Notes: generated by a model from the letters alone, not told the origin. A DNA stretch of 64,000 bases from CAZWCE01 sp964632505 (GCA_964632505.1 CAZWCE010000004.1:186001-250000), one strand, 5' to 3'; shown: positions 1-9,192, counted from the stretch's first letter. Numbers and translations: made by a program.

Positions 1-37
1 CAGCGTCGATCTGATCGAAAAGATCGCCGCGATGTAA
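1..37 (+). CDS. 3' end of an unidentified gene (truncated by window edge)
   Basis: The first 37 bases read in one frame as SVDLIEKIAAM followed by TAA, and a strong terminator follows about 80 bases later. That fits the last codons of a plus-strand gene whose body lies outside the window. Eleven residues are too few to name a family, so no function is proposed. Confidence 0.4.
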   Translation, partial: SVDLIEKIAAM

Positions 38-113
38 ATCCCCCGGCAGCCGGTGAGAGCATTCGCGACCCCGGTATCAATCGCGGTCCTGAATCGCCGG
101 AACAGGTGAAAAG

Positions 114-149
114 AAAAGCGATCCCTTCCTGAAGGGGATCGCTTTTTTT
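114..149 (+). terminator. Intrinsic terminator, probably bidirectional
   Basis: AAAAGCGATCCCTTC, a two-base loop, then GAAGGGGATCGCTTTT form a long stem with one bulged G, followed by a T run on the plus strand. Read on the minus strand the same hairpin is followed by CTTTTCTTTT. It can therefore stop both the gene ending at base 37 and the convergent lysine-rich gene ending at 228. Confidence 0.8.
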
Positions 150-227
150 GATGGGATCCTTTTGAGGGGGCTCCGAGTCACCGTCACCACGGATCGACAA
201 GGATGCCACGAAACAAGAAAAGGAAAC

Positions 228-848
228 CTATTCCGGCTTCTTGATGATCTGAACGAAATGGGGCGAATTTTTCTTTTCGTTCAGCTCCTTGGCCTTGCGG
301 TCGGCGGTGATGCGCTGGCTGTAGTCGTACTGGGCCACCAAATTCAAGAACTGATTGAAAACACCCCAGTAGGCTTTCAGCGCGCCCGACTTCGAGGAAC
401 GCGAAGCGGTTTTCGCCGTGGATTTCGGCGGAGAGGACTTGGAGACGCTCGGCCTTTTTTTGGCGACTTTCGAAGCACTGGGGGTCGCGGAGTCGGCCTT
501 TTTTCGCGAGGTCGCTTTCTGATGGCTCCGCTTGCTCGTCGTCGGCTTCGGATGCCGAGAAACCTTCTTCGTCGAGGGCCGTTTCTTTTTGGCGGTCTTC
601 GACGTGCCGGAGGCGGCGGCCTTCTTCTTCGCCCCACCCTTCTTGGAGGTGGAGGGGGAAGCCTTTTTCTTTGAAGCCTTGGACTTCTTCTTGGCCGGAC
701 GCTTCGTGGCTTTCTTCTGAGTGGTTTTCTTCTCAGCAGGCGCTTTCTTCGTGGAAGCTTTCGCCGTTTTTTTCTTGACGGAACTCTTCTTGGCCGCTTT
801 CTTCTTGGCGGTTTTCCCCGTCGAACGGGAGATTTTCTTTTTCGGCAT
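228..848 (-). CDS. Lysine-rich histone H1-like protein
   Basis: The 206-residue protein is dominated by Lys, Ala, Ser and Thr in AAKKK/TKK-type repeats over roughly residues 1-150, the composition of bacterial H1/Hc1-like DNA-binding proteins. The last 50 residues are different: an ordinary, partly aromatic segment (AYWGVFNQFLNL...) with a few Lys, conceivably a small folded or oligomerising tail. The start at 848 (MPKKK) was chosen because the longer frame adds a non-basic leader without support, and GGAG lies 11 bases upstream. Such proteins are expected to bind and compact DNA non-specifically; planctomycetes are known for condensed nucleoids. Function is inferred from composition only, and a low-complexity protein of another role is possible. 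Confidence 0.72.
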   Translation of the reverse strand: MPKKKISRSTGKTAKKKAAKKSSVKKKTAKASTKKAPAEKKTTQKKATKRPAKKKSKASKKKASPSTSKKGGAKKKAAASGTSKTAKKKRPSTKKVSRHPKPTTSKRSHQKATSRKKADSATPSASKVAKKRPSVSKSSPPKSTAKTASRSSKSGALKAYWGVFNQFLNLVAQYDYSQRITADRKAKELNEKKNSPHFVQIIKKPE

Positions 849-1493
849 CGAACCAGGAACTCCGAAAACGTAGAGAAAGTTGCCATCCGATGGAAAAAAT
901 GTACCACCCCATTCCTTTTCGGTGGGGGGATGTTCCTTTGATGCGGGCAACGTCCTTGCCGTCACCATGGCGACGATTCCGGGGAATCGCTCATGGTCAT
1001 CCGGCCGGGCCGGCATGCGGAATATCGGAAATCTCCCCCTTTCGAGAAAACAGCTTCGAAAAAGGGAGTGCTTCGTTTCGGAGGATCACTCTAGGCCGGT
1101 TCTTCTTGAACGAGGCGATCCCGTTGGGAAAACGGGAAGTTTGATGACGGACGATCCAAGGCTCGAGGCAAAGGAGCCGACCATCGCGACATCAAGAAGT
1201 GTCATTTGCCGACAGGCACGGTCGGAATACTCAGGAATCCAAAAAACACTTCAAGGTAATGTTTACAAATCCGTGAACGAGAGATCACGACGACTATATT
1301 TTTATACCATTATCGCTTTCCTTTGCCCATTGTCGGGAAATGGTTTTTGGCGGTTTCCCATGAAAAAGGAGCCACTTTTTTCTAAACTTTTCCTTTTAAG
1401 AAAAGTTTTTCGGCCGATCACCCCTTCCCATGAGCGGGAGGCGGTCGGTTCCAATGGAGGGCCAAATAAAAGAAAAGCATTTTTCTGTTTTTT
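849..1493 (-). other. Intergenic region, 645 bp, no supported gene
   Basis: This lies between the start of the H1-like gene and the end of the alcohol dehydrogenase gene. Open frames here are shadows without family resemblance. It holds an A/T-rich stem-loop at 1384-1408 (AAACTTTTC/GAAAAGTTT, T run on plus) and the small hairpin noted separately at 1471-1486. An AT-rich stretch near 1290-1325 could contain the promoter of the H1-like gene, but no box pair is convincing. Confidence 0.5.
1471..1486 (-). terminator. Weak terminator-like hairpin after the alcohol dehydrogenase gene
   Basis: On the minus strand AGAAAA, a four-base loop ATGC and TTTTCT are followed by TTTATTT, seven bases past the TAA of the dehydrogenase gene. 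The stem is short and all A/T except one pair, so strength is doubtful. Confidence 0.4.
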
Positions 1494-2681
1494 TTACGCG
1501 ATCGATTCCAAAATGCGGGTCAATTCCTCGTCGGTCAGCTCCCGCGGATTTCCCCGCATGCTGTTCCCTCGGGAACCGGCGACCAGATCGGGAATCTGTT
1601 CGCGCGAAACGCCCACTTCGGAGAGACGCCTCGGCACGCCGATTTTGCGGCAAATCTCCTCGACCCGATCGATCAACCGCTCGACCGCTTCGCGCTGCGG
1701 CACGTTCGGATCCAAGGCCAACAGTCTTCGGGCGAGCTCGGCATATTCGGGACCACAGACCTCGGCATTGGTTTTCAACGTGGTCGGCAACATCAACGCG
1801 CACGCCGCGCCGTGCGGCACTCGGGCATGCACTCCCAGCGCCGGGGCCACCCCGTGGGCCATTCCCAATCCGGCGTTTGCCAGGCAGATGCCGGAAAGCA
1901 TCGCGGCGTGCGCCATCCTTTCGCGGGCCTGGCGGCATCGACCGTCTTCGACGGCTCGTGGAATCGCGCCGAGAGACATCTCCAATCCGTGCCTCGCCAG
2001 TGCTGAAGTGATCGGTTGCCGTTTTCGCGTGACGTAGCTTTCGAAAAGCTGTGTGATGGCGTCCATTCCCGAGGCGGCGGTGATCGCCGGCGGCGTGGAG
2101 GCGGTCAATTCCGGATCGACCAGTGCGACTCGAGGAATCATTCGAGCATCGCGGAGGCTTTTTTTGAACGGAGGGTCGTAGGAAGAGATGACGGCGTTCT
2201 TCGTCGCTTCGGTGCCGGTGCCGGCGGTGGTGGGCATTGCCAACATGGGAAGTGGAGTCTCGTCCAGTTTCAGTCCTCGTCCGACACCCTCGAGAAAATC
2301 CTTCACTGAAGCACTTTGCGACTGGACCGCCATCGCCGAGACCGCTTTGGCCAGATCGATCGCCGCGCCACCTCCCACGGCGACCAGGAAATCTCCTTCG
2401 CCGGCTCCATTCCGCCGCATCTGATCGGTCAGTTGATCGACATCCGCCACTTCCGGCTCATGATCCAACGTGGCCGGGGGCAACACTTCGACGCCCGCCT
2501 CGCGCAGGAGGTTTTCGATGCGTTCGACCCAACCTCTCTCGATCAATGTTCGGGAACCGCAAACCAGCGTGGCGCGGCGTCCCAACCGCGCGCCCCAAGT
2601 GCCGACTTCTCGATGACGCCCCCACCCGAAGACGATGTGTCGCGGGAGGGCGAGTTCGTAAACGAGGGCTTCCCTTTCCAT
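1494..2681 (-). CDS. Iron-type (group III) alcohol dehydrogenase family protein
   Basis: 395 residues, normal length for group III alcohol dehydrogenases, which reduce aldehydes or oxidise alcohols with NAD(P). Visible family features are the GGG-type nucleotide loop (VGGGAAIDLAKA), the TAGTGTEATKNAV segment and the metal-site helix AHGVAPALGVHARVPHG. The usual DALTH metal motif reads DAITQ, so one expected His ligand is Gln; a DALTQ variant occurs in some subfamilies, so this need not mean inactivity. The start has a good GGAAGG ribosome site 8 bases upstream. It is transcribed after the HTH-EIIA gene with a gap of 72 bases. The substrate cannot be read from the sequence. Confidence 0.88.
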   Translation of the reverse strand: MEREALVYELALPRHIVFGWGRHREVGTWGARLGRRATLVCGSRTLIERGWVERIENLLREAGVEVLPPATLDHEPEVADVDQLTDQMRRNGAGEGDFLVAVGGGAAIDLAKAVSAMAVQSQSASVKDFLEGVGRGLKLDETPLPMLAMPTTAGTGTEATKNAVISSYDPPFKKSLRDARMIPRVALVDPELTASTPPAITAASGMDAITQLFESYVTRKRQPITSALARHGLEMSLGAIPRAVEDGRCRQARERMAHAAMLSGICLANAGLGMAHGVAPALGVHARVPHGAACALMLPTTLKTNAEVCGPEYAELARRLLALDPNVPQREAVERLIDRVEEICRKIGVPRRLSEVGVSREQIPDLVAGSRGNSMRGNPRELTDEELTRILESIA

Positions 2682-2753
2682 GTCGTGACCTTCCTTTCGA
2701 TGGTTCGTCGACGGGAGGCGAGAGAGTCGCTCGAGGCGACTTCCGGCGGACGG

Positions 2754-3464
2754 TCAAGCGATTGTTTTTTCGGTCTTGGCGATCAGTTCTCGAGCCGCGG
2801 CGGCGTCCCCGCAAGCGCGCAGTTGCTCGATAAAATCCTCACTGCTGAGAATCCGACTCAATCGGGTCAACAGTCTCAGATGGATCGAATCGTTCATCGA
2901 ACAGAGCAGGAAGAAGATGTCGGTAAGCTGCCCCCGAGATCCGCCGAAGGGGATCCCTGAGAAGGTGATGCCCAATGCGAGGAAGGTTCCCCCCAGGATG
3001 CTCGCTTGGGGACGCCGCGGATGAAGGAGAGCGACCCCGTTCTCCAGCGCCGTGGAATGCAGTTCTTCGCGCTTTTGCACCGCCTCGGCCATCTTTTTAT
3101 CGTCCCAGAGCAGCCCCGTTTGCATGGCCAGCTCGGTCATGGCGCGGATGACCGAAGGCTGAGTCCGGGCATTCAAAGGAATGGCGATCGCTTCCTCGGG
3201 GAGACGTTCGGCGAGCAAGATCTCCTCCGGTTCTTCCGCCGGCGCCGAACGACGCAGCGCGCCTTCGACGTTGGCCAATTCCTGATCGTCATAAACGCCG
3301 ATCCGCTCTTCGAGCCACTGGTGGATCTCCCCTCGGGCAAAACGCCAGTCCCCCTCCACCCTCCGCCCGGGCAATTTTCCCCGTTCGGCGAGCTTGATCA
3401 CTTTCTTTTGCGGGATATGAAGATACTTCGCCAATCGCGGTACGTCGAATTGGGAATGCGGCAT
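2754..3464 (-). CDS. HTH (excisionase/MerR-like) - PTS EIIA domain fusion
   Basis: 236 residues in two parts. Residues about 5-52 form a winged-helix DNA-binding module of the excisionase/MerR type (LAKYLHIPQKKVIKLAERG, then a wing with GDWRF). Residues about 85-230 match the fructose/nitrogen-type EIIA fold, with the phospho-acceptor His at 148 in the context GVALLHPR. Related single-domain PtsN proteins are phosphorylated by HPr/NPr. The fusion suggests a DNA-binding regulator read out by phosphorylation. ATG at 3464 with GAGGAT upstream was preferred over a TTG nine codons earlier. No EI, HPr or EIIBC gene lies nearby. Target genes are unknown; the adjacent dehydrogenase is a candidate. 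Confidence 0.82.
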   Translation of the reverse strand: MPHSQFDVPRLAKYLHIPQKKVIKLAERGKLPGRRVEGDWRFARGEIHQWLEERIGVYDDQELANVEGALRRSAPAEEPEEILLAERLPEEAIAIPLNARTQPSVIRAMTELAMQTGLLWDDKKMAEAVQKREELHSTALENGVALLHPRRPQASILGGTFLALGITFSGIPFGGSRGQLTDIFFLLCSMNDSIHLRLLTRLSRILSSEDFIEQLRACGDAAAARELIAKTEKTIA

Positions 3465-3637
3465 GGGGGGACATCCTCGAATCAGCACCAAAGAGGCACC
3501 CGCGACAGCAGGGAACCTGCTCTCCGGTAAGGGGATTGCCTGAACAATCTAAGGGGGATCTTCCGTTTCGGCTTCCATTATATCAGGTTCACCCCGAAAG
3601 ACGTAGCGGTGCGGCGGGCGGGAAACAAGAAACGATG

Positions 3638-5368
3638 CTATCGATTCTTCGGCGCGGCGTACTGCCGGTTGAAAATCTCCGGATCGAACGGGTCGCGGGG
3701 CGTGTAATCCGGTAGAATTCCGGCCCTCTGCAAACGTCGTTGGGGAGCGTTGCGGCGCAGCGTTTCCGGCTCATCGGAAAGACCGGGAAACGACGTTTCG
3801 TTCGGAGGCGGAAAAGCGTCCGAGTCGGGGGCCGTTTGCTGGATCCGACGAACCTTCGACATGTCGATCGCTTCACCGAATCCCGAGGTTTGATCTATTC
3901 CCCGATCGCCGGAGTTCTGCACGGGGGAGGCAGGGGATGCCGGTCCGAAAATGGAACGATCGGGGGAGTCGTTCGCCGACGTTGACGACGAGGGGGAGGG
4001 CCGGTAGCTGGCCGATTCGGTGGGGCGAGCCGAGCCCTGAGGAGAAAAGAAACCGGCCGAGATCGTCTCGGGACGTGCCGACTCCGACTCGTGCTCCACG
4101 TCTTTCTGCTCCACGGGAGAGGTGTTCGACACCGCGGGAACGTCGAACTCGGATGCGACGGGGGAATCGTGATCCGATGTCTTTTGGTTGGGCCCATTGG
4201 GATAGATTTCATCGAGGGCCAATTCGGCGACGGACTGCCGAAAGTGAGGCATTTCGGTCGCCACCACCTGCACCCATTCCATGACCTGCTTATATTGACT
4301 CATCGTCCTTTTCGTAAAAATCGGGTCGGTTCCGCCGTGACGGCGGATGGGAACCGTTAGCAGCGGGCTCGACTTCGGATCCTTGCGATCGACCAACGCC
4401 AGGGTGGCTCGGAGGTTGCGCAAACTAGTCTGTCGAGAGACGGCATCGGTGACGCTGCGTTTGAGGCGAAATTCCTGGTCGGAGCTTTCTCCATGGCAAT
4501 CGGCCATGCCGCAACGATTCACCAGAAGTCGTTGGACGTTTCCTACATAATCGCCCAGGACCGTCGCCGGTAGATCCTTCGACCACTCCTCGAGCGCCCG
4601 AATCTCCTCCCTGAGCCGATTCGGTGGCGGGGGATCTCTCGACACCTCTTCTTGGACCCGGGAAAGATATTGAATCATTTTCATCCGCCGCTCGACGAAA
4701 GACCGGCTCGTCGGATGATTCGCCGATTCCATGGCACGTCGAAACTCCAAGCGGGATTCCTCTTCGAGGCCGTGGCGATGACACCACTCGGCCAGCTCAA
4801 CGATGGCGTTGACATCGGAAGCGGCGATTTCCGATTTCTGGAACAGGTAAAGCTCGAACTTCGAACGGCCCAGATAGCGAACCGACTCGCGAGGAACTCT
4901 CACGTGCGCCTCGGAGGTGGTCACCGAATAGTTCTCTCCTTGCAGGACGACTTCTCCTTCGAGAACGAAGCCGCTTTTCAGAAGCAGCAGCCCCTCTTCG
5001 AGCTTCGAGAGGTTCGCATCGCCGATCGATCCCCCGGCCCCATGCTGAGAAGGCGGTCGGTATTGCTCCGAGTAGGCGTCGTCTGCCTCGCCGGCGGGAT
5101 GGGGAGCTTTTTTTTCGCCTCCACGATCCGTATAATGCGGGGGTTTTCCGATGAATTGCGTCGACTCGCCCCTCGTTTGGGAAAGATGCCCCCCGAACGA
5201 TGATTCGGGGACTTGCGCCGTGAGGGAAGTCGAGAGGCTTCCCCCACAAAAGAGGAGGATGCTCGCCAACAGAGCGGTTTCCCTGCCGAACCGCCGGATC
5301 GTGGCCCGAATCACCGATTCCGACTTCGGAAGACCGTCAATACGATTGCGATTCTTTGACGTTTTCAT
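3638..5368 (-). CDS. Secreted protein with one CxxxCH motif, unknown function
   Basis: 576 residues from the ATG at 5368. A hydrophobic stretch at about residues 32-50 (ALLASILLFCGGSLSTSL) ending near LTAQ looks like a signal peptide with a long basic front. A charged linker follows, then a region with helical, TPR-like character at about 120-230. Around residue 265 lies CGMADCHG, a CxxxCH pattern that can bind heme in planctomycete secreted proteins. The C-terminal 200 residues are Ser/Pro/Asp-rich and probably disordered. I do not recognise a named family. The start is uncertain: no ribosome site precedes 5368, and a GTG near residue 19 would also keep the signal sequence. Confidence 0.6.
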   Translation of the reverse strand: MKTSKNRNRIDGLPKSESVIRATIRRFGRETALLASILLFCGGSLSTSLTAQVPESSFGGHLSQTRGESTQFIGKPPHYTDRGGEKKAPHPAGEADDAYSEQYRPPSQHGAGGSIGDANLSKLEEGLLLLKSGFVLEGEVVLQGENYSVTTSEAHVRVPRESVRYLGRSKFELYLFQKSEIAASDVNAIVELAEWCHRHGLEEESRLEFRRAMESANHPTSRSFVERRMKMIQYLSRVQEEVSRDPPPPNRLREEIRALEEWSKDLPATVLGDYVGNVQRLLVNRCGMADCHGESSDQEFRLKRSVTDAVSRQTSLRNLRATLALVDRKDPKSSPLLTVPIRRHGGTDPIFTKRTMSQYKQVMEWVQVVATEMPHFRQSVAELALDEIYPNGPNQKTSDHDSPVASEFDVPAVSNTSPVEQKDVEHESESARPETISAGFFSPQGSARPTESASYRPSPSSSTSANDSPDRSIFGPASPASPVQNSGDRGIDQTSGFGEAIDMSKVRRIQQTAPDSDAFPPPNETSFPGLSDEPETLRRNAPQRRLQRAGILPDYTPRDPFDPEIFNRQYAAPKNR

Positions 5369-5535
5369 GGGAGGTTTCGAACTCGCGACAAGAAGGCGAT
5401 GACGAAATGCCGGGCTTTTCCGTGCGGGGTTGCCCCGGAGACCCTCGGGCTTCCAGCAGAGGGAACAAAGGTTCGGCAGAAGCGTAATGGAAGGGGAATA
5501 ATGGGTCAAGTCCTATTTTCGAGGAAGAGAAAACC

Positions 5536-5820
5536 ATGGATACATCGAGCCGTCGAATACAAAAAGATCTCCACTTTCAAGGAAATGTTCAAGGCGTCGG
5601 TTTTCGTTACACGACGACGAAAATCGCCCGGAATTACGACATCACCGGATACGTAAAGAACTTGCCGGACGGCCAGGTTCGTTTGGTGGCCGAGGGGACC
5701 GCGGATCAGGTCGATCGCTTTCTCGAAGAGGTTCGCGATGCCATGGCGAGCCATATCCACTCGGAAAATGTAGACGAACACCCCGCTTCGGGGGATTATC
5801 ATTCCTTCGGTGTCGGGTAA
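5536..5820 (+). CDS. acyP: Acylphosphatase
   Basis: 94 residues, the standard size of this ferredoxin-fold enzyme, which hydrolyses carboxyl-phosphate bonds such as those of acetyl- or carbamoyl-phosphate. The catalytic loop reads GNVQGVGFRY with Arg24, and the second catalytic residue Asn42 is in YVKNLPDGQV. A good AGGAAG ribosome site precedes ATG by eight bases. It stands alone on the plus strand, divergent from the secreted CxxxCH gene. The cytosolic role is usually housekeeping. Confidence 0.95.
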   Translation: MDTSSRRIQKDLHFQGNVQGVGFRYTTTKIARNYDITGYVKNLPDGQVRLVAEGTADQVDRFLEEVRDAMASHIHSENVDEHPASGDYHSFGVG

Positions 5821-6036
5821 AGCATAGACACACTCGCAGAGCAGAACGCGTCGATGGAACGGGGAAATACGTCACTCTTATGGCAAAGATGGCGAGAAAT
5901 CTTGAAAAAAGTGGAAAGATGGCGAACCTTTCGAAAGCACGGGGCGTAGAAAAGCGAAACACTTGGATTGCGCGCCGGTCGAGAACGGCCCCCTTTCTCA
6001 GGATCTTTCCACACCAACCACGTTGCCCGAGGATGA

Positions 6037-7014
6037 ATGATGCTCGAAAACGCTTTGCCCACAGTGCTTTATGGTGATATTGGCGATTGGATCGGGAATT
6101 ACATCCCGCCGTGGTTGTCGGTGCTGAAATGGGTCGATCTCGGAATCCTGGGGGTGGCGATCGCCTTTGTGGCGTTGCTCTTTTTAATGCGGGTGGCGAT
6201 GCCGCGCATCGGAGCGATCGCCTGGGTGACGGCGAAAGAGAGCATCATGCAGCCGCTGTTTCTGATCATTCTCATGGTCGGCTTGGCGACGCTCCTTCTT
6301 TTTTTGTATATCCCGTACAATACGTTCGGAGAAGACATCAAGCTCGTCATCACCCAGGGGTTGACGGTCGTCAAGTTGCTGGCGATTTTCCTGGGAATCT
6401 GGTCGGCGAGCATGACGGTGGCCGATGAGCTCGAAGGCAAAACGGCGCTGATGATCCTTTCCAAGCCGGTCGGACGTCGGAGTTTCGTCATCGGAAAGTA
6501 TCTCGGCGTGATGATCCCGGTCACGATTCTTTTCCTCATTCTGGGGACTTTTTTTCTCCACACCGTTTCCTTCAAAGTCGTGTACGATGCTCGGGAGGCC
6601 GCCAAGGCAATTCCCGATGCCGTGGCCAGTTTGCAGATGGTCTTGAGCATTCTTCCGGGGTTGTTGCTGGCGTTCTTCGAGGCGCTCATCCTCACGGCGA
6701 TCGCGATCGCCATTTCGACTCGCTTGTCGCTCCTGCCGAATATGACGATTTGCTTGACGATCTATGTGATCGGGCATCTGGTATCGCTCATCGTGCAATC
6801 CTCGGTCGGAGAGATTCCGCTGGTGGCCTTTGTCGGCGACTTGGCCAGCGCTATTTTGCCGGTATTGGGTCACTTTTCGATGGAAACCGCGGTCGCCATG
6901 GAAAAGCAGCTTCCCTGGCATTATGTCGGCTACGCCGCCGTGTATTCGATGATCTACTGTTTTCTCGCTTTGGTTGTGTCTCTTTTCCTCTTCGAAGACC
7001 GCGACCTCGCCTGA
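6037..7014 (+). CDS. ABC-2 type transporter permease
   Basis: 325 residues with six or more hydrophobic segments (about 35-55, 70-95, 110-130, 155-180, 205-230, 240-265, 295-318). The segment GIWSASMTVADELEGKTALMILSKPVGRRSFVIGK (split here only for naming) is typical of ABC-2 permeases of the NosY/YtrC type, where E-E/G-KT-LSKP-R precedes the third helix. An ATP-binding partner is expected but none is next to it, so it must be encoded elsewhere. The ribosome site GAGGATGA precedes the double ATG. Substrate unknown. Confidence 0.82.
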   Translation: MMLENALPTVLYGDIGDWIGNYIPPWLSVLKWVDLGILGVAIAFVALLFLMRVAMPRIGAIAWVTAKESIMQPLFLIILMVGLATLLLFLYIPYNTFGEDIKLVITQGLTVVKLLAIFLGIWSASMTVADELEGKTALMILSKPVGRRSFVIGKYLGVMIPVTILFLILGTFFLHTVSFKVVYDAREAAKAIPDAVASLQMVLSILPGLLLAFFEALILTAIAIAISTRLSLLPNMTICLTIYVIGHLVSLIVQSSVGEIPLVAFVGDLASAILPVLGHFSMETAVAMEKQLPWHYVGYAAVYSMIYCFLALVVSLFLFEDRDLA

Positions 7015-7163
7015 GCGTCGAAAGCTCCTTGGAATTCCCGTTGCCCGACGACTTCGAGGACCAGGGTCTTGCCAAAGACCGGAATGATCCTCTAAAATCA
7101 CGGGGGAACGCCGCAATGTCTTGGTTGTGCGGTCCGTGAGGTCTTTAGCAGGAAGGAATCGCA

Positions 7164-7670
7164 ATGAGCTACGATGGCGCCGACAGTATCAACGATCTGG
7201 AAACCCTGCCGGGACGAAATTACCCCGCGATCCGTCAGTTCACCGTCTTTTTGGAGAACCGGGTCGGACAACTCCGCGAAATCCTTCGTCGATTCCAGGG
7301 CAGCCGAGTCCGCATCGTTTCACTCACGGTGGTCGATGTCTCGGAGTGTGCTTTCGTCCGATTCCTTTTCAGTCATCCCGAGCAGGGACGCGAAATCCTC
7401 GAACGTGCGGGATTGGCGATCGTCGAATCCGATCTGATCGGTGTGGAGCTTGCCGAGCAGAGCGCTTCGCTTCTGGACATCGCAACGGCCCTGCTCCAGG
7501 CCGAAGTGAACATCATCCAAGCCTATCCGCTGATTGTTCGACCTCGAGGCAATCCCGCCGTGGCGTTGATGGTCGACAACATCGAAATGGCTCAAGATAC
7601 GCTCAATACCAAGGGGTTCTCCATGATTACCGAAGGCGATCTTTTGGAACTCGACGAAGACATCACTTGA
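7164..7670 (+). CDS. Tandem ACT-domain protein
   Basis: 168 residues containing two ACT-like repeats, about 22-90 (QFTVFLENRVGQLREILRRF...) and 95-160 (LLDIATALLQAEVNIIQAY...). ACT domains bind amino acids or related small ligands and regulate partner enzymes or transcription. No catalytic domain is attached, so a free-standing regulator or sensor is likely. GCAGGAAGGAATCGC before the ATG provides the ribosome site. It follows the ABC permease by 149 bases and converges with the MATE gene with only seven bases between stop codons. The ligand is not evident. Confidence 0.8.
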   Translation: MSYDGADSINDLETLPGRNYPAIRQFTVFLENRVGQLREILRRFQGSRVRIVSLTVVDVSECAFVRFLFSHPEQGREILERAGLAIVESDLIGVELAEQSASLLDIATALLQAEVNIIQAYPLIVRPRGNPAVALMVDNIEMAQDTLNTKGFSMITEGDLLELDEDIT

Positions 7671-7677
7671 TCGGATC

Positions 7678-9105
7678 TCAAGCGGAGGGTTCCTCGGCCG
7701 CCATCGAATCATCCTGGTGAAAGAGCTCTTTCGGGTCGGGCGCGGAGGTGGTTTCGGCCTTTCGGCGAAGTCGCCGGAATTCGAAGAAGAGCAAGGTCGA
7801 AGTCGCCAGGAAGGCGCCGGTGTCGGAAATGGGGCCGGCGATCCAGATGCCGTCGAGTCCGAGAAAGAGCGGCAGGACGATGATCAGCGGCAGCAAGATG
7901 AGCACTTGCCGGGTCATCGACAGGAAAAGCGAGATCATCGGACGGCCCGTCGCCTGGTAATAGTACGAACCGATGATCACCACTCCGATCAGCGGCAGCA
8001 TCACCAGAAAGCGACGTATCGCGTAGCTCCCCAACTCGATCAGGTCGGGGTTGTTTCGGGCGAAGAGCGAGAAGAGCGATCCGGGAAAGAACTGGACCGG
8101 AATGATGTAGCAAAAAGAGAGAATCGACGCGACGAGCAAGGCCAGTTTCAGCGCCTGGCGGATCCGCCGGTATTGTTTCGCTCCGGTATTGTAGCCTACG
8201 ATCGGCTGGAGCCCCTGGCTGATGCCCAGAAGCGGCATGAACATGACCATGAAGATCGCGAAAATGATGCCCATCACCGCGATCGCCCGGTCGCCGCCAT
8301 AGGTTCCCAGTCGATTGTTCAAGAACGCCTGGAGCACACAATTGGAAATGCTCATGATGAATGGCGGAAGCCCTAAAAGGAAGACTTTCCGTAGAAGAGG
8401 CTTCTCCAGTCGCAAGTTTCTCCATCGCCATCGGAGGGTGCTCCGTCCGCTGAGATAGTACCAGCAGATCCAGGCGGTGGCGACGCTCTGAGCGATGACC
8501 GTGGCGAAAGCTGCGCCGCGGATGCCCCAGTCGAACTGAACGATGAAGAGGTAGTCGAGGAAGATATTCAGCAAGGCGGAGATGAGCATCGTCATCATGG
8601 CGACTCGGGGATTTCCCTCGCCCCGGATGAAACTGTTCACTCCGAAGGAGATTTCGTGGAAAAGCACGCCGCTGATGATGATCGAGAGATACTGTTTGCC
8701 GTAAGGCATCACCTCATCGCTGGCGCCGAACACACGCAAGAGCGGTTCGAGGAAGAGTAGCCCGAAGAATACGAAGAAGACGGCCAGGAGCAGAAACAAC
8801 AACAGCGCCTGCCCGACGACCCTCTCCGCCTGATCGTACTCCTTTTCTCCCAGCCGGATGGAGATGAGGGTGTTTGAACCGAAGCCGATCATCATTCCGA
8901 ACGCCATCATGATCATCATCACCGGGAACGAGACGGTGGTGGCGGCCAGGCCGAGTTCCCCGACGTATCTCCCGACGAAGATGCGGTCGATCAGATTATA
9001 GGTGGCGTTGACCATCGTCCCGAGCGTGGCGGGAATGGAGAACATCAAGAGGAGACGCCCGATCGACAGGGTTTCCAGTTGTCGTGTTCTGGTTTTTTCG
9101 TCCAT
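7678..9105 (-). CDS. MATE family multidrug/Na+ antiporter
   Basis: 475 residues with about twelve transmembrane segments arranged as two similar halves, the usual MATE architecture and length. The N-terminal part reads LFSIPATLGTMVNATYNLIDRIFVGR, very close to the family signature in which a Pro and the NLIDxxFVG region line the substrate path. The product should sit in the inner membrane and export cationic drugs or metabolites in exchange for H+ or Na+. The gene follows rtcB on the same strand with an 87-base gap. The C-terminal 30 residues are hydrophilic and acidic. Substrate cannot be predicted. Confidence 0.92.
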   Translation of the reverse strand: MDEKTRTRQLETLSIGRLLLMFSIPATLGTMVNATYNLIDRIFVGRYVGELGLAATTVSFPVMMIMMAFGMMIGFGSNTLISIRLGEKEYDQAERVVGQALLLFLLLAVFFVFFGLLFLEPLLRVFGASDEVMPYGKQYLSIIISGVLFHEISFGVNSFIRGEGNPRVAMMTMLISALLNIFLDYLFIVQFDWGIRGAAFATVIAQSVATAWICWYYLSGRSTLRWRWRNLRLEKPLLRKVFLLGLPPFIMSISNCVLQAFLNNRLGTYGGDRAIAVMGIIFAIFMVMFMPLLGISQGLQPIVGYNTGAKQYRRIRQALKLALLVASILSFCYIIPVQFFPGSLFSLFARNNPDLIELGSYAIRRFLVMLPLIGVVIIGSYYYQATGRPMISLFLSMTRQVLILLPLIIVLPLFLGLDGIWIAGPISDTGAFLATSTLLFFEFRRLRRKAETTSAPDPKELFHQDDSMAAEEPSA

Positions 9106-9192
9106 CGAGGGCCTGTCGGAGTTGGTCGTCTCGCGGAAACGAGGATCGGCGAAATCGGGCTGTGATTGGGGGAAACGCGGGGAAAAAATCGT

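Noticed and set aside
1384..1408. Plus-strand terminator-like hairpin with T run
   Set aside because: No plus-strand gene ends nearby and the stem is nearly all A/T; left as a note in the intergenic entry.
880..2037. Plus-strand frame of about 385 codons at the left end
   Set aside because: It overlaps the H1-like gene upstream region and the dehydrogenase in antisense and has mixed, domain-free composition.
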